Notes: a model not told the origin generated them from the sequence alone. A stretch of DNA of 64,000 nucleotides from Paracoccus sp. N5 (GCF_000371965.1 NZ_AQUO01000001.1:124001-188000), one strand, 5' to 3'; shown: positions 26,709 to 36,047, numbered from the stretch's first letter. A program made the numbers and translations.

Positions 26709-27488
26709 TTATTCCGTCGCGGCATCATCCTCGCCAGGGATGCGCGAGGTGATGCGGGCCGGGTGATAGCCGCGCGGCACGTCCTCATGCGCATCGACCA
26801 CCAGGTCGGCCCAGACCGGCAGATGGTCCGAGGCCTGCCGGGCCATGTCGCTGTCAAGCACGCCGCAATCCCGCAGCTCGATGCTGCGCGACATGGCGAA
26901 GCGGTCGTAGCGCAGCCGCGGAAAGGGCGCGGGCCAACTGGGGCCGGGGGTGACGATGCGCAAGGGCTCCAGCGCCTCGAGCCCGCGCGAATCGTGCCAT
27001 TCGTTGAAATCGCCGGTCAGCACCATGCGGTCGTGGCCGATGCGCCGGGCCTGGGCGATGATGCGCGAAAGCTGCGCCCGCCGGGACGAGCGCATCAGGC
27101 CCAGGTGCATCGCCACCACCGTCAGCCCGGGCAGGCGCAGCACCAGGGCGCCGCGCGGCTCGATCCCGGGCAGGGGCAGGCGGCGGATCTCGGCCTTGTC
27201 GCGCAGCTCGGGGCGCAGAAGGATGGTCTGGCCGTGCCAGCCCAGCGAATTCTCGCCGGTGCCGAGAAAGGGCGCGGGCACCATGCCGGTGGTCCGCTCG
27301 ATCAGCGCCCGCGGCAGCGCCTCGGGCCGGGCGCCAAAGCGGAAATCGACCTCTTGCAGGGCGATGACATCGGCGCCGAGTTCGGCGATCACCGCGAGGT
27401 TGCGTTCGGGCGCATGCGGGCCGGTCATGCCGCGGCATTTGTGCAGGTTGTAGCTGGCCAGTCGCAGATGGTCGGGACTTTTCGCCAT
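26709..27488 (-). CDS. Endonuclease/exonuclease/phosphatase family protein
   Basis: 259 residues starting MAKSPDHLRLASYNLHKCRG. It has the EEP-fold metal and catalytic blocks: SYNLHKC, ALQEVDFR (metal-binding Glu), MHLGLMRSSRRAQLSRI, TGDFNEWHDSRG (catalytic Asp/Asn) and SDHLPVWADL (catalytic His). No signal peptide is seen, so a cytoplasmic phosphodiesterase or nuclease is likely, but the substrate could be DNA, a phospholipid head group or another phosphoester. A longer upstream start would overlap selO and is not supported. The gap to selO is 14 bases, so the two are probably co-transcribed. Confidence 0.85.
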   Translation of the reverse strand: MAKSPDHLRLASYNLHKCRGMTGPHAPERNLAVIAELGADVIALQEVDFRFGARPEALPRALIERTTGMVPAPFLGTGENSLGWHGQTILLRPELRDKAEIRRLPLPGIEPRGALVLRLPGLTVVAMHLGLMRSSRRAQLSRIIAQARRIGHDRMVLTGDFNEWHDSRGLEALEPLRIVTPGPSWPAPFPRLRYDRFAMSRSIELRDCGVLDSDMARQASDHLPVWADLVVDAHEDVPRGYHPARITSRIPGEDDAATE

Positions 27489-27502
27489 GGGCCTGTCGTT
27501 GT

Positions 27503-28918
27503 TCAGGTGCCGCAGAAGGTGCGCTGGACCAGTTCCTCGGGCCGTGGCGCCAGGGCAAAGCTGTCCCATTCCGGGCGATCCTGCAAGGGTTCGCGCAGCG
27601 CCGCGTCAAGCGCGTGGAAGGGGGCATAGTCGCCGTCCCGGGCGGCAGCGATCACCGCCTCGATGCGGTGGTTCCTGGGAATGCGGCGCGGATTGGCCGC
27701 GGCCATCACCGCCTGGGCATCCGCCAGCCCGGCGAGGCGGGCCTGCCAGTCGACGACCCAGGCGTCGAAGCCGGCCGGATCGGCGAGTTCGGCCCGCGCC
27801 GTGCCATCCGACAGCCCGGCGAAGCTGCGGGTGAAATCCGCCCGCGCCTCGGCCATCAGGGTCAGCAGGCGTTCGACCAGGGCGCGATCCTCGGGACGCG
27901 GGTCGGAAATGCCCAGCTTGGCGGCAAAGCGCGCCAGCCATTCGCGCTGATAGATCTCGGGGAAACCGTGCACGATGCGGGTGGCGCGCTCGACCGCGGC
28001 GTCGTCATTGCCCATCAGCGGCACCAGGCAACTGGCCAGTTGCGCCAGGTTCCAGACCGCGATGTTGGGCTGCTCGCGCCAGGCATAGCGGCCATGGGCG
28101 TCGATCGAGGAGAACACCTTGTCCGGCCGATATTCGTCCATGAAGGCGCAGGGGCCATAGTCGATGGTCTCGCCCGAGACCGCCATGTTGTCGGTGTTCA
28201 TTACCCCGTGGATGAAGCCCAAGGCCATCCAGCCGGCGATGGTCGCGGCCTGCCGCGCCACCACGGCCTCCAGCAATTCGCCGGCATCTGCCGCAGCCGG
28301 ATAGTGCCGGCCGATGACGTGATCGGCCAGCAGTTGCAGCCGGTCGCGGTCGCCGCGGGCGGCATAGAATTCGAAGGTGCCGACGCGGATATGGCTCGCG
28401 GCGACGCGGGTCAGCACCGCGCCGGGCAGCAGGGTCTCGCGGATCACCTGCTCGCCCGTGGCGACGGCGGCCAGCGCGCGCGTGGTCGGGATGCCGCAGG
28501 CCGCCATGAATTCGCTGACCAGGTATTCGCGCAGCACCGGCCCCAGCCAGGCCCGGCCGTCGCCCCGGCGCGAGAAGGGCGTGGGCCCCGCGCCCTTCAG
28601 CTGGATGTCGAAGCGCGCGCCGTCCGGCGCCACCACCTCGCCCAATAGCACGGCACGGCCGTCGCCCAGCTGCGGCACGAAACCGCCGAACTGGTGGCCG
28701 GCATAGGCCTGGGCGATGGGCTCGGCCCCCTCGGGCAGGGCGTTGCCGGCCAGCATGGCGATGCCCTCGGGGCTGGCGAGCCAATCGGCATCCAGGCCCA
28801 GCCGTTCGGCCAGGGGACGGTTCAGCGCCACCAGCTGCGGATCGCGCACCGGCGTCGGATGGGTGCGGGTGAAGAAGCCCTGGGGCAGCCGGGCATAGCT
28901 GTTGTCGAAGTGGATCAT
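27503..28918 (-). CDS. selO: Protein adenylyltransferase SelO (YdiU family)
   Basis: 471 residues, a pseudokinase-fold enzyme that transfers AMP from ATP to Ser/Thr/Tyr of target proteins and is linked to oxidative-stress control. Family blocks include AQAYAGHQFGGFVPQLGDGRA, LKGAGPTPFSRRGDGRA, HGVMNTDNMAVSGETIDYGP (the flipped nucleotide-binding site) and the C-terminal QRTFCGT, where the Cys near the end takes the place of the selenocysteine of some homologues. AAGGAGGG precedes the ATG. Its neighbours do not add to the function. Confidence 0.93.
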   Translation of the reverse strand: MIHFDNSYARLPQGFFTRTHPTPVRDPQLVALNRPLAERLGLDADWLASPEGIAMLAGNALPEGAEPIAQAYAGHQFGGFVPQLGDGRAVLLGEVVAPDGARFDIQLKGAGPTPFSRRGDGRAWLGPVLREYLVSEFMAACGIPTTRALAAVATGEQVIRETLLPGAVLTRVAASHIRVGTFEFYAARGDRDRLQLLADHVIGRHYPAAADAGELLEAVVARQAATIAGWMALGFIHGVMNTDNMAVSGETIDYGPCAFMDEYRPDKVFSSIDAHGRYAWREQPNIAVWNLAQLASCLVPLMGNDDAAVERATRIVHGFPEIYQREWLARFAAKLGISDPRPEDRALVERLLTLMAEARADFTRSFAGLSDGTARAELADPAGFDAWVVDWQARLAGLADAQAVMAAANPRRIPRNHRIEAVIAAARDGDYAPFHALDAALREPLQDRPEWDSFALAPRPEELVQRTFCGT

Positions 28919-28972
28919 CGGACCCTCCTTTCGACATTATCTAGCCGCGATTGCCGAAATGTTAAGCCCTGC

Positions 28973-29311
28973 TCAATGCGAGACGCTGTTCGAGAACAGG
29001 TTGACCACCACCACGCCGCCGACGATCAGCGAAAGCCCGATCACCGCGGCCAGGTCCAGTTTCTGGCCGAACCCCACCAGCCCGATCAGCGAGACCAGCA
29101 CGATGCCGAGCCCGCTCCAGATCGCATAGGCGATGCCCAGCGGCATGGCGCGCAACGCCAGTGACAGGAAATAGAACGAGGCCGCATAGCACAGCCCCAT
29201 CGCCAGCGTCGGCACAAGCTGAGTGAATTGCTGGCTGCGTTGCAGGAAGGTCGTGCCGATGACCTCCAGGGTGATGGCGGTGAAAAGCGTGGCATAGGTG
29301 GTGATCGGCAT
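28973..29311 (-). CDS. Small multidrug resistance (SMR/EmrE-type) transporter
   Basis: 112 residues with four hydrophobic helices, the usual SMR length. The essential membrane Glu is E16 in AITLEVIGTTFLQ. Other family features are YAIWSGLGIVLVSLIG and the closing GGVVVVNLFSNS. SMR proteins form antiparallel dimers exchanging protons for cationic drugs or guanidinium; the substrate here is unknown. The chosen start MPITTYATLF at 29311 is the family N-terminus; an upstream ATG adds 9 residues. It is divergent from obg. Confidence 0.9.
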   Translation of the reverse strand: MPITTYATLFTAITLEVIGTTFLQRSQQFTQLVPTLAMGLCYAASFYFLSLALRAMPLGIAYAIWSGLGIVLVSLIGLVGFGQKLDLAAVIGLSLIVGGVVVVNLFSNSVSH

Positions 29312-29431
29312 GGGCGGCTCCGGCGAATCTGGCCTCATCTAAGCCGGCGCAGGGCGGAAAGTCACGCCGCCCTTGAACCCGGGTCGCGATCTGACTATCC
29401 CGGTGACTTGCCAATCCCAGAGGTGCTGCCC

Positions 29432-30463
29432 GTGAAATTCCTCGATCTCGCCAAGGTCTATGTCCGCTCGGGCGGGGGTGGCGCCGGCTGCGTGTCCTTC
29501 CGCCGCGAGAAATTCATCGAATACGGCGGCCCGGATGGCGGCGACGGCGGCCGGGGCGGCGACGTCTGGGCCGAGGCGGTGGGCGGGCTGAACACGCTGA
29601 TCGATTTCCGCTTCCAGCAGCATTTCTTCGCCAAGTCGGGCCAGCACGGCATGGGCGCACAGCGCACCGGCGCCTCGGGCGACGACATCGTGCTGCGCGT
29701 GCCGGTCGGCACCGAGATCCTGGAGGAGGACCAGGAAACCGTGATCGCCGACCTGACCGAGCCCGGCCAGCGCGTGCTTCTGGCCAGGGGCGGCAACGGC
29801 GGTTTCGGCAACCTGCATTTCAAGAGCTCGACCAACCGCGCGCCGCGCAACGCCAATCCCGGACAGGAGGGCGTCGAGCGCACGCTGTGGCTGCGGCTGA
29901 AGCTGATCGCCGACGCCGGGCTCGTCGGCCTGCCCAATGCCGGGAAGTCCACCTTCCTTGCGGCGGTATCGAACGCGCGGCCCAAGATCGCCGATTATCC
30001 CTTTACCACGCTGCACCCGAACCTGGGCGTGGTCGGCATCGACGGGCATGAATTCGTCATGGCCGACATTCCCGGCCTGATCGAGGGCGCGAGCGAGGGC
30101 CGCGGCCTCGGCGACCAGTTCCTGGGCCATGTCGAACGCTCGCGCGTGCTTTTGCACCTGATCGACGGCACTGCCGAGGACGTGGCCCAGGACGCCCGCA
30201 CCATCCTGACCGAGCTTCAGGCCTATTCCCCGGCCCTGGCCGAAAAGCCGCGGGTGACGGCGCTGAACAAGATCGACGCGCTGGACGCCGAGACCCTGGC
30301 CGAGCGCAAGGCCGCGCTGGAGGCCGAGATCGGCGGGCCGGTGCTGCTGATGTCGGGCGTCTCGCGCCAGGGCGTGCCCGAGGTGCTGCGCGCGCTCTGG
30401 GCGCAGATCCTGCCCTCGCGCGGGCCGGCCGTGGCCGAGGAAGACAAGCCGTGGCAGCCCTGA
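29432..30463 (+). CDS. obgE: Obg-family GTPase
   Basis: 343 residues starting with GTG at 29432 (KFLDLAKVYVRSGGGGAGC), the conserved Obg N-terminus; AGAGGTG upstream is the ribosome-binding site. The glycine-rich Obg fold holds GGPDGGDGGRGGDVW. The GTPase domain follows with Walker A GLPNAGKSTFL, switch region DIPGLIEGASEGRGLG and specificity motif NKIDAL. The protein acts in large-subunit ribosome maturation and growth control. The C-terminal OCT domain of some homologues is missing, as usual for alphaproteobacteria. It overlaps proB by 13 bases, a common pairing in this family of bacteria. Confidence 0.95.
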   Translation: MKFLDLAKVYVRSGGGGAGCVSFRREKFIEYGGPDGGDGGRGGDVWAEAVGGLNTLIDFRFQQHFFAKSGQHGMGAQRTGASGDDIVLRVPVGTEILEEDQETVIADLTEPGQRVLLARGGNGGFGNLHFKSSTNRAPRNANPGQEGVERTLWLRLKLIADAGLVGLPNAGKSTFLAAVSNARPKIADYPFTTLHPNLGVVGIDGHEFVMADIPGLIEGASEGRGLGDQFLGHVERSRVLLHLIDGTAEDVAQDARTILTELQAYSPALAEKPRVTALNKIDALDAETLAERKAALEAEIGGPVLLMSGVSRQGVPEVLRALWAQILPSRGPAVAEEDKPWQP

Positions 30464-31563
30464 TCCCCGAACTGGGCCGGGCGCAGCGGCTGGTGGTCAA
30501 GATCGGCTCGGCGCTGCTGGTCGATGGCAACGGGCTGCGCACCGAATGGCTGCGCGCGCTTTGCGACGACGTGGCCGAGGCGCGGGCGCGGGGCACGGAC
30601 GTGGTGCTGGTCTCCTCGGGCGCCATCGCGCTGGGGCGGCTGGTGCTGGAACTGCCGGCCGGCCCACTGCGGGTCGAACAATCCCAGGCGGCGGCGGCGG
30701 TCGGCCAGATCCGCCTGGCCCGCGCCTATGAAGAGGCGCTGGCGCCGCATGGCGTCAAGACCGCGCAGCTGCTGGTGACGCTCGATGACACCACCGACCG
30801 GCGCCGCTATCTCAACAGCCGCGCGACGATGCAGACGCTCCTGGGCCTCGGCACCGTGCCGATCGTGAACGAGAACGATACCGTGGCCACCGACGAGATC
30901 CGCTTCGGCGACAACGACCGGCTGGCGGCGCAGATCGCGGTAACCTGCGGCGCCGACCAGCTCTTGCTGCTCTCGGACGTGGACGGGCTCTATACCGCCA
31001 ATCCCAAGACCGACTCGACCGCCCGGCACCTTGCGGTGGTCGAGCAGATCACCCCCGAGATCGAGGCCATGGGCGGCGACCCGATCTCGGGCCTGTCGAA
31101 GGGCGGCATGAAGACCAAGCTGATGGCGGCGCGGACCGCGGTCGCCGGCGGCTGCGCCATGGCCATCGCCGAAGGCTCGGTCCTGAATCCGCTTGCGGCG
31201 GTGGCAGGGGGCGCGCGCGTGACCTGGTTTCTGCCCGACACCGACCCGCAGGCGGCGCGCAAGCGCTGGATCGCGGCGATGAAGCCCAAGGGCGAGATCA
31301 CCGTCGACGCCGGCGCGGCCCGGGCGCTGGGGCAGGGCAAGTCGCTGCTGCCGGCCGGGGTCACCGCCGTCGCCGGCCGCTTCGGCCGCGGCGATCCGGT
31401 GGTGGTGCTGGGCCATGACGGGGCGCGGCTCGCCTCGGGCCTGGTGCGCTATGCCTCGACCGAGGCACGCGCCATTGCCGGCCACCGCAGCGACGAGATC
31501 CCGGCGATCCTGGGCTATCCCGGCCGCGCCGCGCTGATCCATCGCGACGACATGGTGGTCTGA
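30451..31563 (+). CDS. proB: Glutamate 5-kinase
   Basis: 370 residues, phosphorylating glutamate in the first step of proline synthesis. It starts with GTG 30451 inside the end of obg. The amino-acid kinase domain shows LVVKIGSALLVDG at the N-terminus, VSSGAIALG and NENDTVATDEIRFGDNDRL. The C-terminal PUA domain begins near residue 275 (GEITVDAGAARAL). It is translationally coupled to obg by the 13-base overlap. The next step enzyme ProA is not in the window. An inverted pair of dispersed repeats follows and may end transcription. Confidence 0.95.
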   Translation: MAALIPELGRAQRLVVKIGSALLVDGNGLRTEWLRALCDDVAEARARGTDVVLVSSGAIALGRLVLELPAGPLRVEQSQAAAAVGQIRLARAYEEALAPHGVKTAQLLVTLDDTTDRRRYLNSRATMQTLLGLGTVPIVNENDTVATDEIRFGDNDRLAAQIAVTCGADQLLLLSDVDGLYTANPKTDSTARHLAVVEQITPEIEAMGGDPISGLSKGGMKTKLMAARTAVAGGCAMAIAEGSVLNPLAAVAGGARVTWFLPDTDPQAARKRWIAAMKPKGEITVDAGAARALGQGKSLLPAGVTAVAGRFGRGDPVVVLGHDGARLASGLVRYASTEARAIAGHRSDEIPAILGYPGRAALIHRDDMVV

Positions 31564-31608
31564 CGCGGCCGTCTGGCAGGCGCTCTAGCGCCTCTTGCAC
31601 GGCTGCGG

Positions 31609-31686
31609 GGGTATTTGGGAAACAGTGAAGGCAAAGGGGCTTCGGGTGTTCTCGCCCTTTGCGCCTTCACCGTTTTCCAAATACCC
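31609..31686. repeat. Inverted pair of GGGTATTT elements (copies E and F), potential long hairpin
   Basis: Copy E (31609-31638, GGGTATTTGGGAAACAGTGA, then AGGC and AAAGGG) and copy F (31655-31686, minus strand, GGGTATTTGGAAAACGGTGA, then AGGCGC and AAAGGG) are near-perfect complements: two mismatches and a two-base indel over about 30 bp, loop of about 16 bases. They lie between the convergent proB and acyltransferase genes, where the hairpin could act as a two-way end signal. Confidence 0.75.
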
Positions 31687-31713
31687 ATGCGGCGGCGCCC
31701 GCGGGAAACTGGC

Positions 31714-32619
31714 CTATTCGATCGGCCGCGCCTTGACCAGCGCATGCCGACCCTGCGACAGCCGGCGCAGTTGCGACAGCCGCGCGGCACCGGCGCCCGG
31801 CGCAGGCAGGGCCAGAACGGCGTCGCGCAGGGCCGCGATGCTGTCCTCGCTGCGGCTGGGCAGGGTGGCGGGCAGGATCGGCGCGCCGACGGTGACGCGG
31901 AAGGGCTGCCCGGCCTTGTTCAGCACCTCGTTGAACAGAGTCACGTCGCGCAGCGTCGGGTGGATGGCGTCGAGCAGGTAGAACAGCGCCGAATTGCGTG
32001 CCCGGATGCGCAGGGGGATCACCGGCACGTCGAATTTCCGCGCGATCATCGCCGCGCTGGCCATCCAGGGCCGTTCGTCCAGTTGCAGGCCGCGGCGCTT
32101 TGCCAGCCGGCCCGAGGGGAAAATCAGGCCGATCCGACCGCGCTCCAGCGCTGCGCGGGTATAGTCCATCGTCGCCCGGGTCTTGGCGTGGCTGCGCTTG
32201 TCGATCCGCCATTCGACCGGCGCCACCAGGCTTTCGAACTGCGGCAGGATGCGCAGGATGTCGTGGTTGGCATAGATGAACAGATCGTCGCGCACTGCCG
32301 CGATCACCGCGTTCAGCACGATGCCGTCGGCGATGCCGGTCGGATGGTTCGAGACGATCAGCGCCGGGCCGGTGGCCGGGATCTGCTCCAGCCCCTCGAC
32401 TTGCAGGTCGCGCACGATCAGCGTCGCCAGCCGGCGCATGATCTCGTCGGTGGGCAGGTCGCGATATTCGGCGGCGAGATCCAGCGTGCGCGGATAGCGC
32501 AGGAGCCACATCAGCGCCCGGCGCGCCGCGGCGTGATGCCAGCGGCCGGAAAAAAGCCATGGCGCCCGCTCGGCGATCAGCGGATCAAGGCGTTGGGTCA
32601 TGTCCTCGCGGGCATCCAT
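31714..32619 (-). CDS. Lysophospholipid acyltransferase family protein (PlsC/hemolysin-like)
   Basis: 301 residues starting MDAREDMTQRLDPLIAERAP (a second ATG at 32601 is possible). The acyltransferase block is LIVSNHPTGIADGIVLNAV at about residues 97-115, the variant HPxGxxDG form of the usual acyltransferase motif; the second block is GLIFPSGRLAKRRGLQ. Such proteins transfer acyl groups to lysophospholipids or lysolipid-like acceptors at the membrane. The exact acceptor (lyso-PA, lyso-ornithine lipid) is not resolvable. Four bases of the pepN 3' neighbourhood separate it: pepN stop lies about 50 bases upstream, so both may share a transcript. Confidence 0.82.
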   Translation of the reverse strand: MDAREDMTQRLDPLIAERAPWLFSGRWHHAAARRALMWLLRYPRTLDLAAEYRDLPTDEIMRRLATLIVRDLQVEGLEQIPATGPALIVSNHPTGIADGIVLNAVIAAVRDDLFIYANHDILRILPQFESLVAPVEWRIDKRSHAKTRATMDYTRAALERGRIGLIFPSGRLAKRRGLQLDERPWMASAAMIARKFDVPVIPLRIRARNSALFYLLDAIHPTLRDVTLFNEVLNKAGQPFRVTVGAPILPATLPSRSEDSIAALRDAVLALPAPGAGAARLSQLRRLSQGRHALVKARPIE

Positions 32620-32672
32620 GCCGGCAGTATTGCCGTGCGCTCCGGATGCCCGCAAGAGCGGTTCGTCCGGGC

Positions 32673-35216
32673 TCATGCCAGACCGGCAAGGATGCGCGTA
32701 ACCATCTCGCTGGTATTGCGCGACAGCCCGTCCCGGGCGGCAATGCGTTCCAGCGCGGCGCGGGCATGGGCCTGCCGCGTGGCGTCGTAGCGCGCGATGG
32801 TCTCGAAGGCCGTGGACATGCGCGCGGTGGTCTGCGGGTTCACCGGGTCGAGCCGCATCAGCCATTCCGCGACGAAAGCGTAGCCCGAGCCGTCCGCCGC
32901 GTGGAAGGCGGCATGGTTCGCGGTCAGCCCGCCGATCAGCGCGCGGAAGCGGTTCGGGTTCTTCCAGTCGAAATCCGGCCGCGCCGCCAGGTCGCGCGCC
33001 CGCGCCACCGCCTGGGCGGGCGCGACGCGCAGCGGCTGGACCATGAACCACTTGTCCATCACCAGCCGGTTTTCGGCGAATTCCTGCGCGAAATCGGCCA
33101 GCGCCCGGCTGTCGCGCCCGGCGGCGATCAGGCTTTCCAGCGCGCCCTGCCGCTCGGTCATGTTCCCGGCCGCGTCGAACAGCGCCTCGGCCCGGGCGCC
33201 GGCGTCGAGGCGGTTGAGGTAACCCAGGCAGGCGAGGCGCAGGCTGCGCCGCGCCGCGCCCTCGGCATCCGGGCGGTAGGGGCCGGCGTCGGCCATCGCC
33301 TGGTAAAGCCGGGCCAGCGCGGGCTCGTGCGCGGCGGCGATGTCGCGGGCCAGCGCCTCGCGCGCGGCGTGGATCGCGTCGGGGTCGGGGATGGCGCCGC
33401 GGCCGGCGATGGTGGTGGCGATCTCTTCCTCGCCCGGCAGCGCCAGGCACAGCGCGGCGAAGGCCGGGTCGGCCTCGGCATCGTCCAAGAGCCCGCCGAG
33501 CGCGCGGCTGAAGCCGGCATCGGCCGCCGCCCCTTGCGCCGAGGCGATCAGCGCGTCGAGCGCCAGGTCGTGCCCGGCCTGCCAGCGCGCGTAAGGGTCG
33601 GTGTCATGGGCGAGCAGCAGCGCCTGCTCCTCTGCCGTGATCTCGCGCGCGACCGTCACCGGGGCCGAGAAGCCGCGCAAAAGCGAGACCACCGGCCGCG
33701 CGCCGAGCCCGTCGAAGCGGAAGCTCTGCGCGGCTTCGGTCATCTCCAGCACCGTGGTCGGCAGCACCTCGTCGCCATTGGGGCCGATCAGGCCGACGGC
33801 GATGGGGATGACGCGCGGCGGCTTTTGCGGCTGGCCCGGGGTCGGCGCGGTTTCCTGCCGGAAGTGCAGGGTCAGCGCGCCGTCCTGCCAGTCCTCGACC
33901 AGCGTCAGGCGCGGCGTGCCGGCGTCGGTATACCAGCGCTTGAACTGCGCGAGGTCGCGCCCGGTGGCATCCTCGAACACCTTGATCCAGTCCTCGATGG
34001 TGCAGGCCTGGCCGTCGTGGCGGGTGAAATACAGGTCCAGCGCCGCTGCATAGCCCTGCTCCCCCACCAGCCGCTTGAGCATGCCGATGACCTCGGCGCC
34101 CTTTTCATAGACCGTGGCGGTGTAGAAATTGTTGATTTCCTGATAGTGGTCCGGGCGCGGCGGGTGCGACAGCGGGCCCGCATCCTCGCGGAACTGGCGC
34201 GCACGCAGGGTCTGCACGTCCTGGATGCGCTTGACCGCGGCCGAGCGCATGGCGCTGGTGAACTGCTGGTCGCGGAAGACCGTCAGCCCCTCTTTCAGGC
34301 AAAGTTGGAACCAGTCGCGGCAGGTGATGCGGTTGCCGGTCCAGTTGTGGAAATATTCATGGCCGATTACGCCCTCGATGCGCTCATAGTCGCCATCGGT
34401 CGCGGTCTCGGCCGTGGCCAGCACCAGCTTGGAGTTGAAGATGTTCAGCCCCTTGTTCTCCATCGCGCCCATGTTGAAATCGTCCACGGCGACGATGTTG
34501 AACACGTCGAGATCGTATTCGCGGCCATAAGCCTCTTCGTCCCAGCGCATCGAGCGGATCAGGCTTTCCATGGCATAGCCCGCGCGCCTCTCGTCGCCCG
34601 GGCGGACCCAGACGTTCAGGGCGACCTTGCGGCCCGACAGGGTGGTGAAGCTGTCCGAGATGGCGCGCAGGTCGCCCGCAACCAGCGCGAACAGATAGGC
34701 CGGCTTCGGCCAGGGATCGACCCAGACCGCGCGGCCGGGCGCCTGAAGGGCGGGGTTGCCGTTCGACAAGAGCACCGCTTGGTCCGCGTTGATGGTGACG
34801 CGGAAGGGCGCCATCACGTCGGGCCGGTCGGGATACCAGGTGATGTGGCGAAAGCCCTCGGCCTCGCACTGCGTGCAGAACATGCCGCCCGAGAGATAGA
34901 GCCCTTCCAGCGCGGTATTCGCCTCGGGGTCGATCTCGACCTCGGCCTCGAAGGTGAAGGCGTCGGGCAGGTCGGCCGCGGGGATGACCAGGCGGTCCGC
35001 GCCGGCCAGGGCCAGGTCCAGCGGCTGGCCGTCCAGGGCCAGCGACAGGGTCTTCAGCCCGGCGCCGTCCAGCACCAGATCGCCCGGCCCGCTGCGGCGG
35101 AAGTCGATCTGCGAGCGCACCCGCGTCGCGCGCGGGGCGAGCACGAATTCCAGCCGGGTTTCGCCGATCGCGAAGGGATAGGGACGCCAGTCGGCGAGAT
35201 ATTGCGTGACGGTCAT
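32673..35216 (-). CDS. pepN: Aminopeptidase N (M1 family)
   Basis: 847 residues, a cytoplasmic zinc aminopeptidase of the M1 family, close to the E. coli PepN length. Visible are the substrate-binding NMGAMENKGLNIFNS, the zinc site HEYFHNWTGNRITCRD with the second-shell Glu in LKEGLTVFRDQQF, and a Tyr-containing TVYEKGAEVIGMLKRL. The C-terminal superhelical domain occupies the last third. The start MTVTQYLADWRPYPFAIGE at 35216 is the family start; upstream extension of the frame crosses the divergent Ala-rich gene and is not coding. It is divergent from that gene over 174 bases. Confidence 0.95.
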   Translation of the reverse strand: MTVTQYLADWRPYPFAIGETRLEFVLAPRATRVRSQIDFRRSGPGDLVLDGAGLKTLSLALDGQPLDLALAGADRLVIPAADLPDAFTFEAEVEIDPEANTALEGLYLSGGMFCTQCEAEGFRHITWYPDRPDVMAPFRVTINADQAVLLSNGNPALQAPGRAVWVDPWPKPAYLFALVAGDLRAISDSFTTLSGRKVALNVWVRPGDERRAGYAMESLIRSMRWDEEAYGREYDLDVFNIVAVDDFNMGAMENKGLNIFNSKLVLATAETATDGDYERIEGVIGHEYFHNWTGNRITCRDWFQLCLKEGLTVFRDQQFTSAMRSAAVKRIQDVQTLRARQFREDAGPLSHPPRPDHYQEINNFYTATVYEKGAEVIGMLKRLVGEQGYAAALDLYFTRHDGQACTIEDWIKVFEDATGRDLAQFKRWYTDAGTPRLTLVEDWQDGALTLHFRQETAPTPGQPQKPPRVIPIAVGLIGPNGDEVLPTTVLEMTEAAQSFRFDGLGARPVVSLLRGFSAPVTVAREITAEEQALLLAHDTDPYARWQAGHDLALDALIASAQGAAADAGFSRALGGLLDDAEADPAFAALCLALPGEEEIATTIAGRGAIPDPDAIHAAREALARDIAAAHEPALARLYQAMADAGPYRPDAEGAARRSLRLACLGYLNRLDAGARAEALFDAAGNMTERQGALESLIAAGRDSRALADFAQEFAENRLVMDKWFMVQPLRVAPAQAVARARDLAARPDFDWKNPNRFRALIGGLTANHAAFHAADGSGYAFVAEWLMRLDPVNPQTTARMSTAFETIARYDATRQAHARAALERIAARDGLSRNTSEMVTRILAGLA

Positions 35217-35390
35217 GGCCCGGGCACCTTTCCGCAGGTGAAAAAAATCGCTGGCACAAGGGAACTTGCGCGAAACCCAAGTGTTAGTGCGGGAAGCGCC
35301 GGCTCGCAACCCGGGGTGAAAGTACCCTTGGCCATGTCGTCGCAAAGACCGGAAGACAAGAACCCGGACCCCGAAAACGAGGAACTCCCG

Positions 35391-36047
35391 ATGGCCAATT
35401 ACGACCCGAACGATCCCCAGCGCCCGGCCGGCAAGCCCGAAACCTATGTCGAACCGGTCGAGCGCCGCGCATCGCCGCTGCCGCTGATCATCGGCATCCT
35501 GCTGGCCCTGGCGATCGCCTATTTCGTGCTGCAATACTTCATGGGCCGCAACGAGGTCGCGACCACCGGCGAGGATGCCGCCGTGACCACGACCGCGCCG
35601 GCCGACACCACCACGACCGCGCCGGCGGATACCGCCACCACGACCGCGCCCGCCGCGACCACCCCGGCCGCCGAGGCCGAGGCTGCCGCCGACGATGCCG
35701 CGGCCGCGGCCGAGAATGCGGCCGACGCTGCCGGAGAGGCCGCGAGCGAGGCCGCCACCGCCGCCGAGAACGCCGGTGAAGCGGCCGGTGCCGCCGTGAC
35801 CGACGCCACCCAGGACGCCGCCGAGGCTGCCGAGGACATGGCGAACGACGCCGCCAATGCCGCGGGTGAGGCTGCCGATGCCGCGACCGACGCCGCCGAA
35901 AGCGCGGCCGATGCCGCCGGTCAGGCCGTCGAGAACGCCGGCGAGGCGATGGACGACGCGGTTTCGGTCGAGGAACCGGCGACCACCGCGCCGACCACCC
36001 CGCCGCCGGCCGGCACCGACACCACGACCACGCCTTCGACCAACTGA
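35391..36047 (+). CDS. Ala/Asp/Glu-repeat membrane-anchored protein, function unknown
   Basis: 218 residues. ATG 35391 is chosen because GAGGAA lies six bases upstream (35379-35384); an in-frame ATG at 35334 adds 19 polar residues. A short polar N-terminus is followed by one membrane helix (PLPLIIGILLALAIAYFVLQ, about residues 30-49). Then come a Thr/Ala/Pro stretch with repeated TTTAPADT units and about 95 residues of (A/N)(D/E)AA-type repeats such as AENAADAAGEAA, and a Thr/Pro tail. The repeat is predicted helical and recalls LEA-like or periplasmic spacer sequences. No enzyme domain is present. The long repetitive region could be periplasmic. Confidence 0.7.
   Translation: MANYDPNDPQRPAGKPETYVEPVERRASPLPLIIGILLALAIAYFVLQYFMGRNEVATTGEDAAVTTTAPADTTTTAPADTATTTAPAATTPAAEAEAAADDAAAAAENAADAAGEAASEAATAAENAGEAAGAAVTDATQDAAEAAEDMANDAANAAGEAADAATDAAESAADAAGQAVENAGEAMDDAVSVEEPATTAPTTPPPAGTDTTTTPSTN

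Noticed and set aside
32559..36047. An 1162-residue plus-strand frame opposite pepN
   Set aside because: Only its last 218 codons (from 35391) have a ribosome-binding site and credible protein features. The rest is antisense to a clear aminopeptidase gene.
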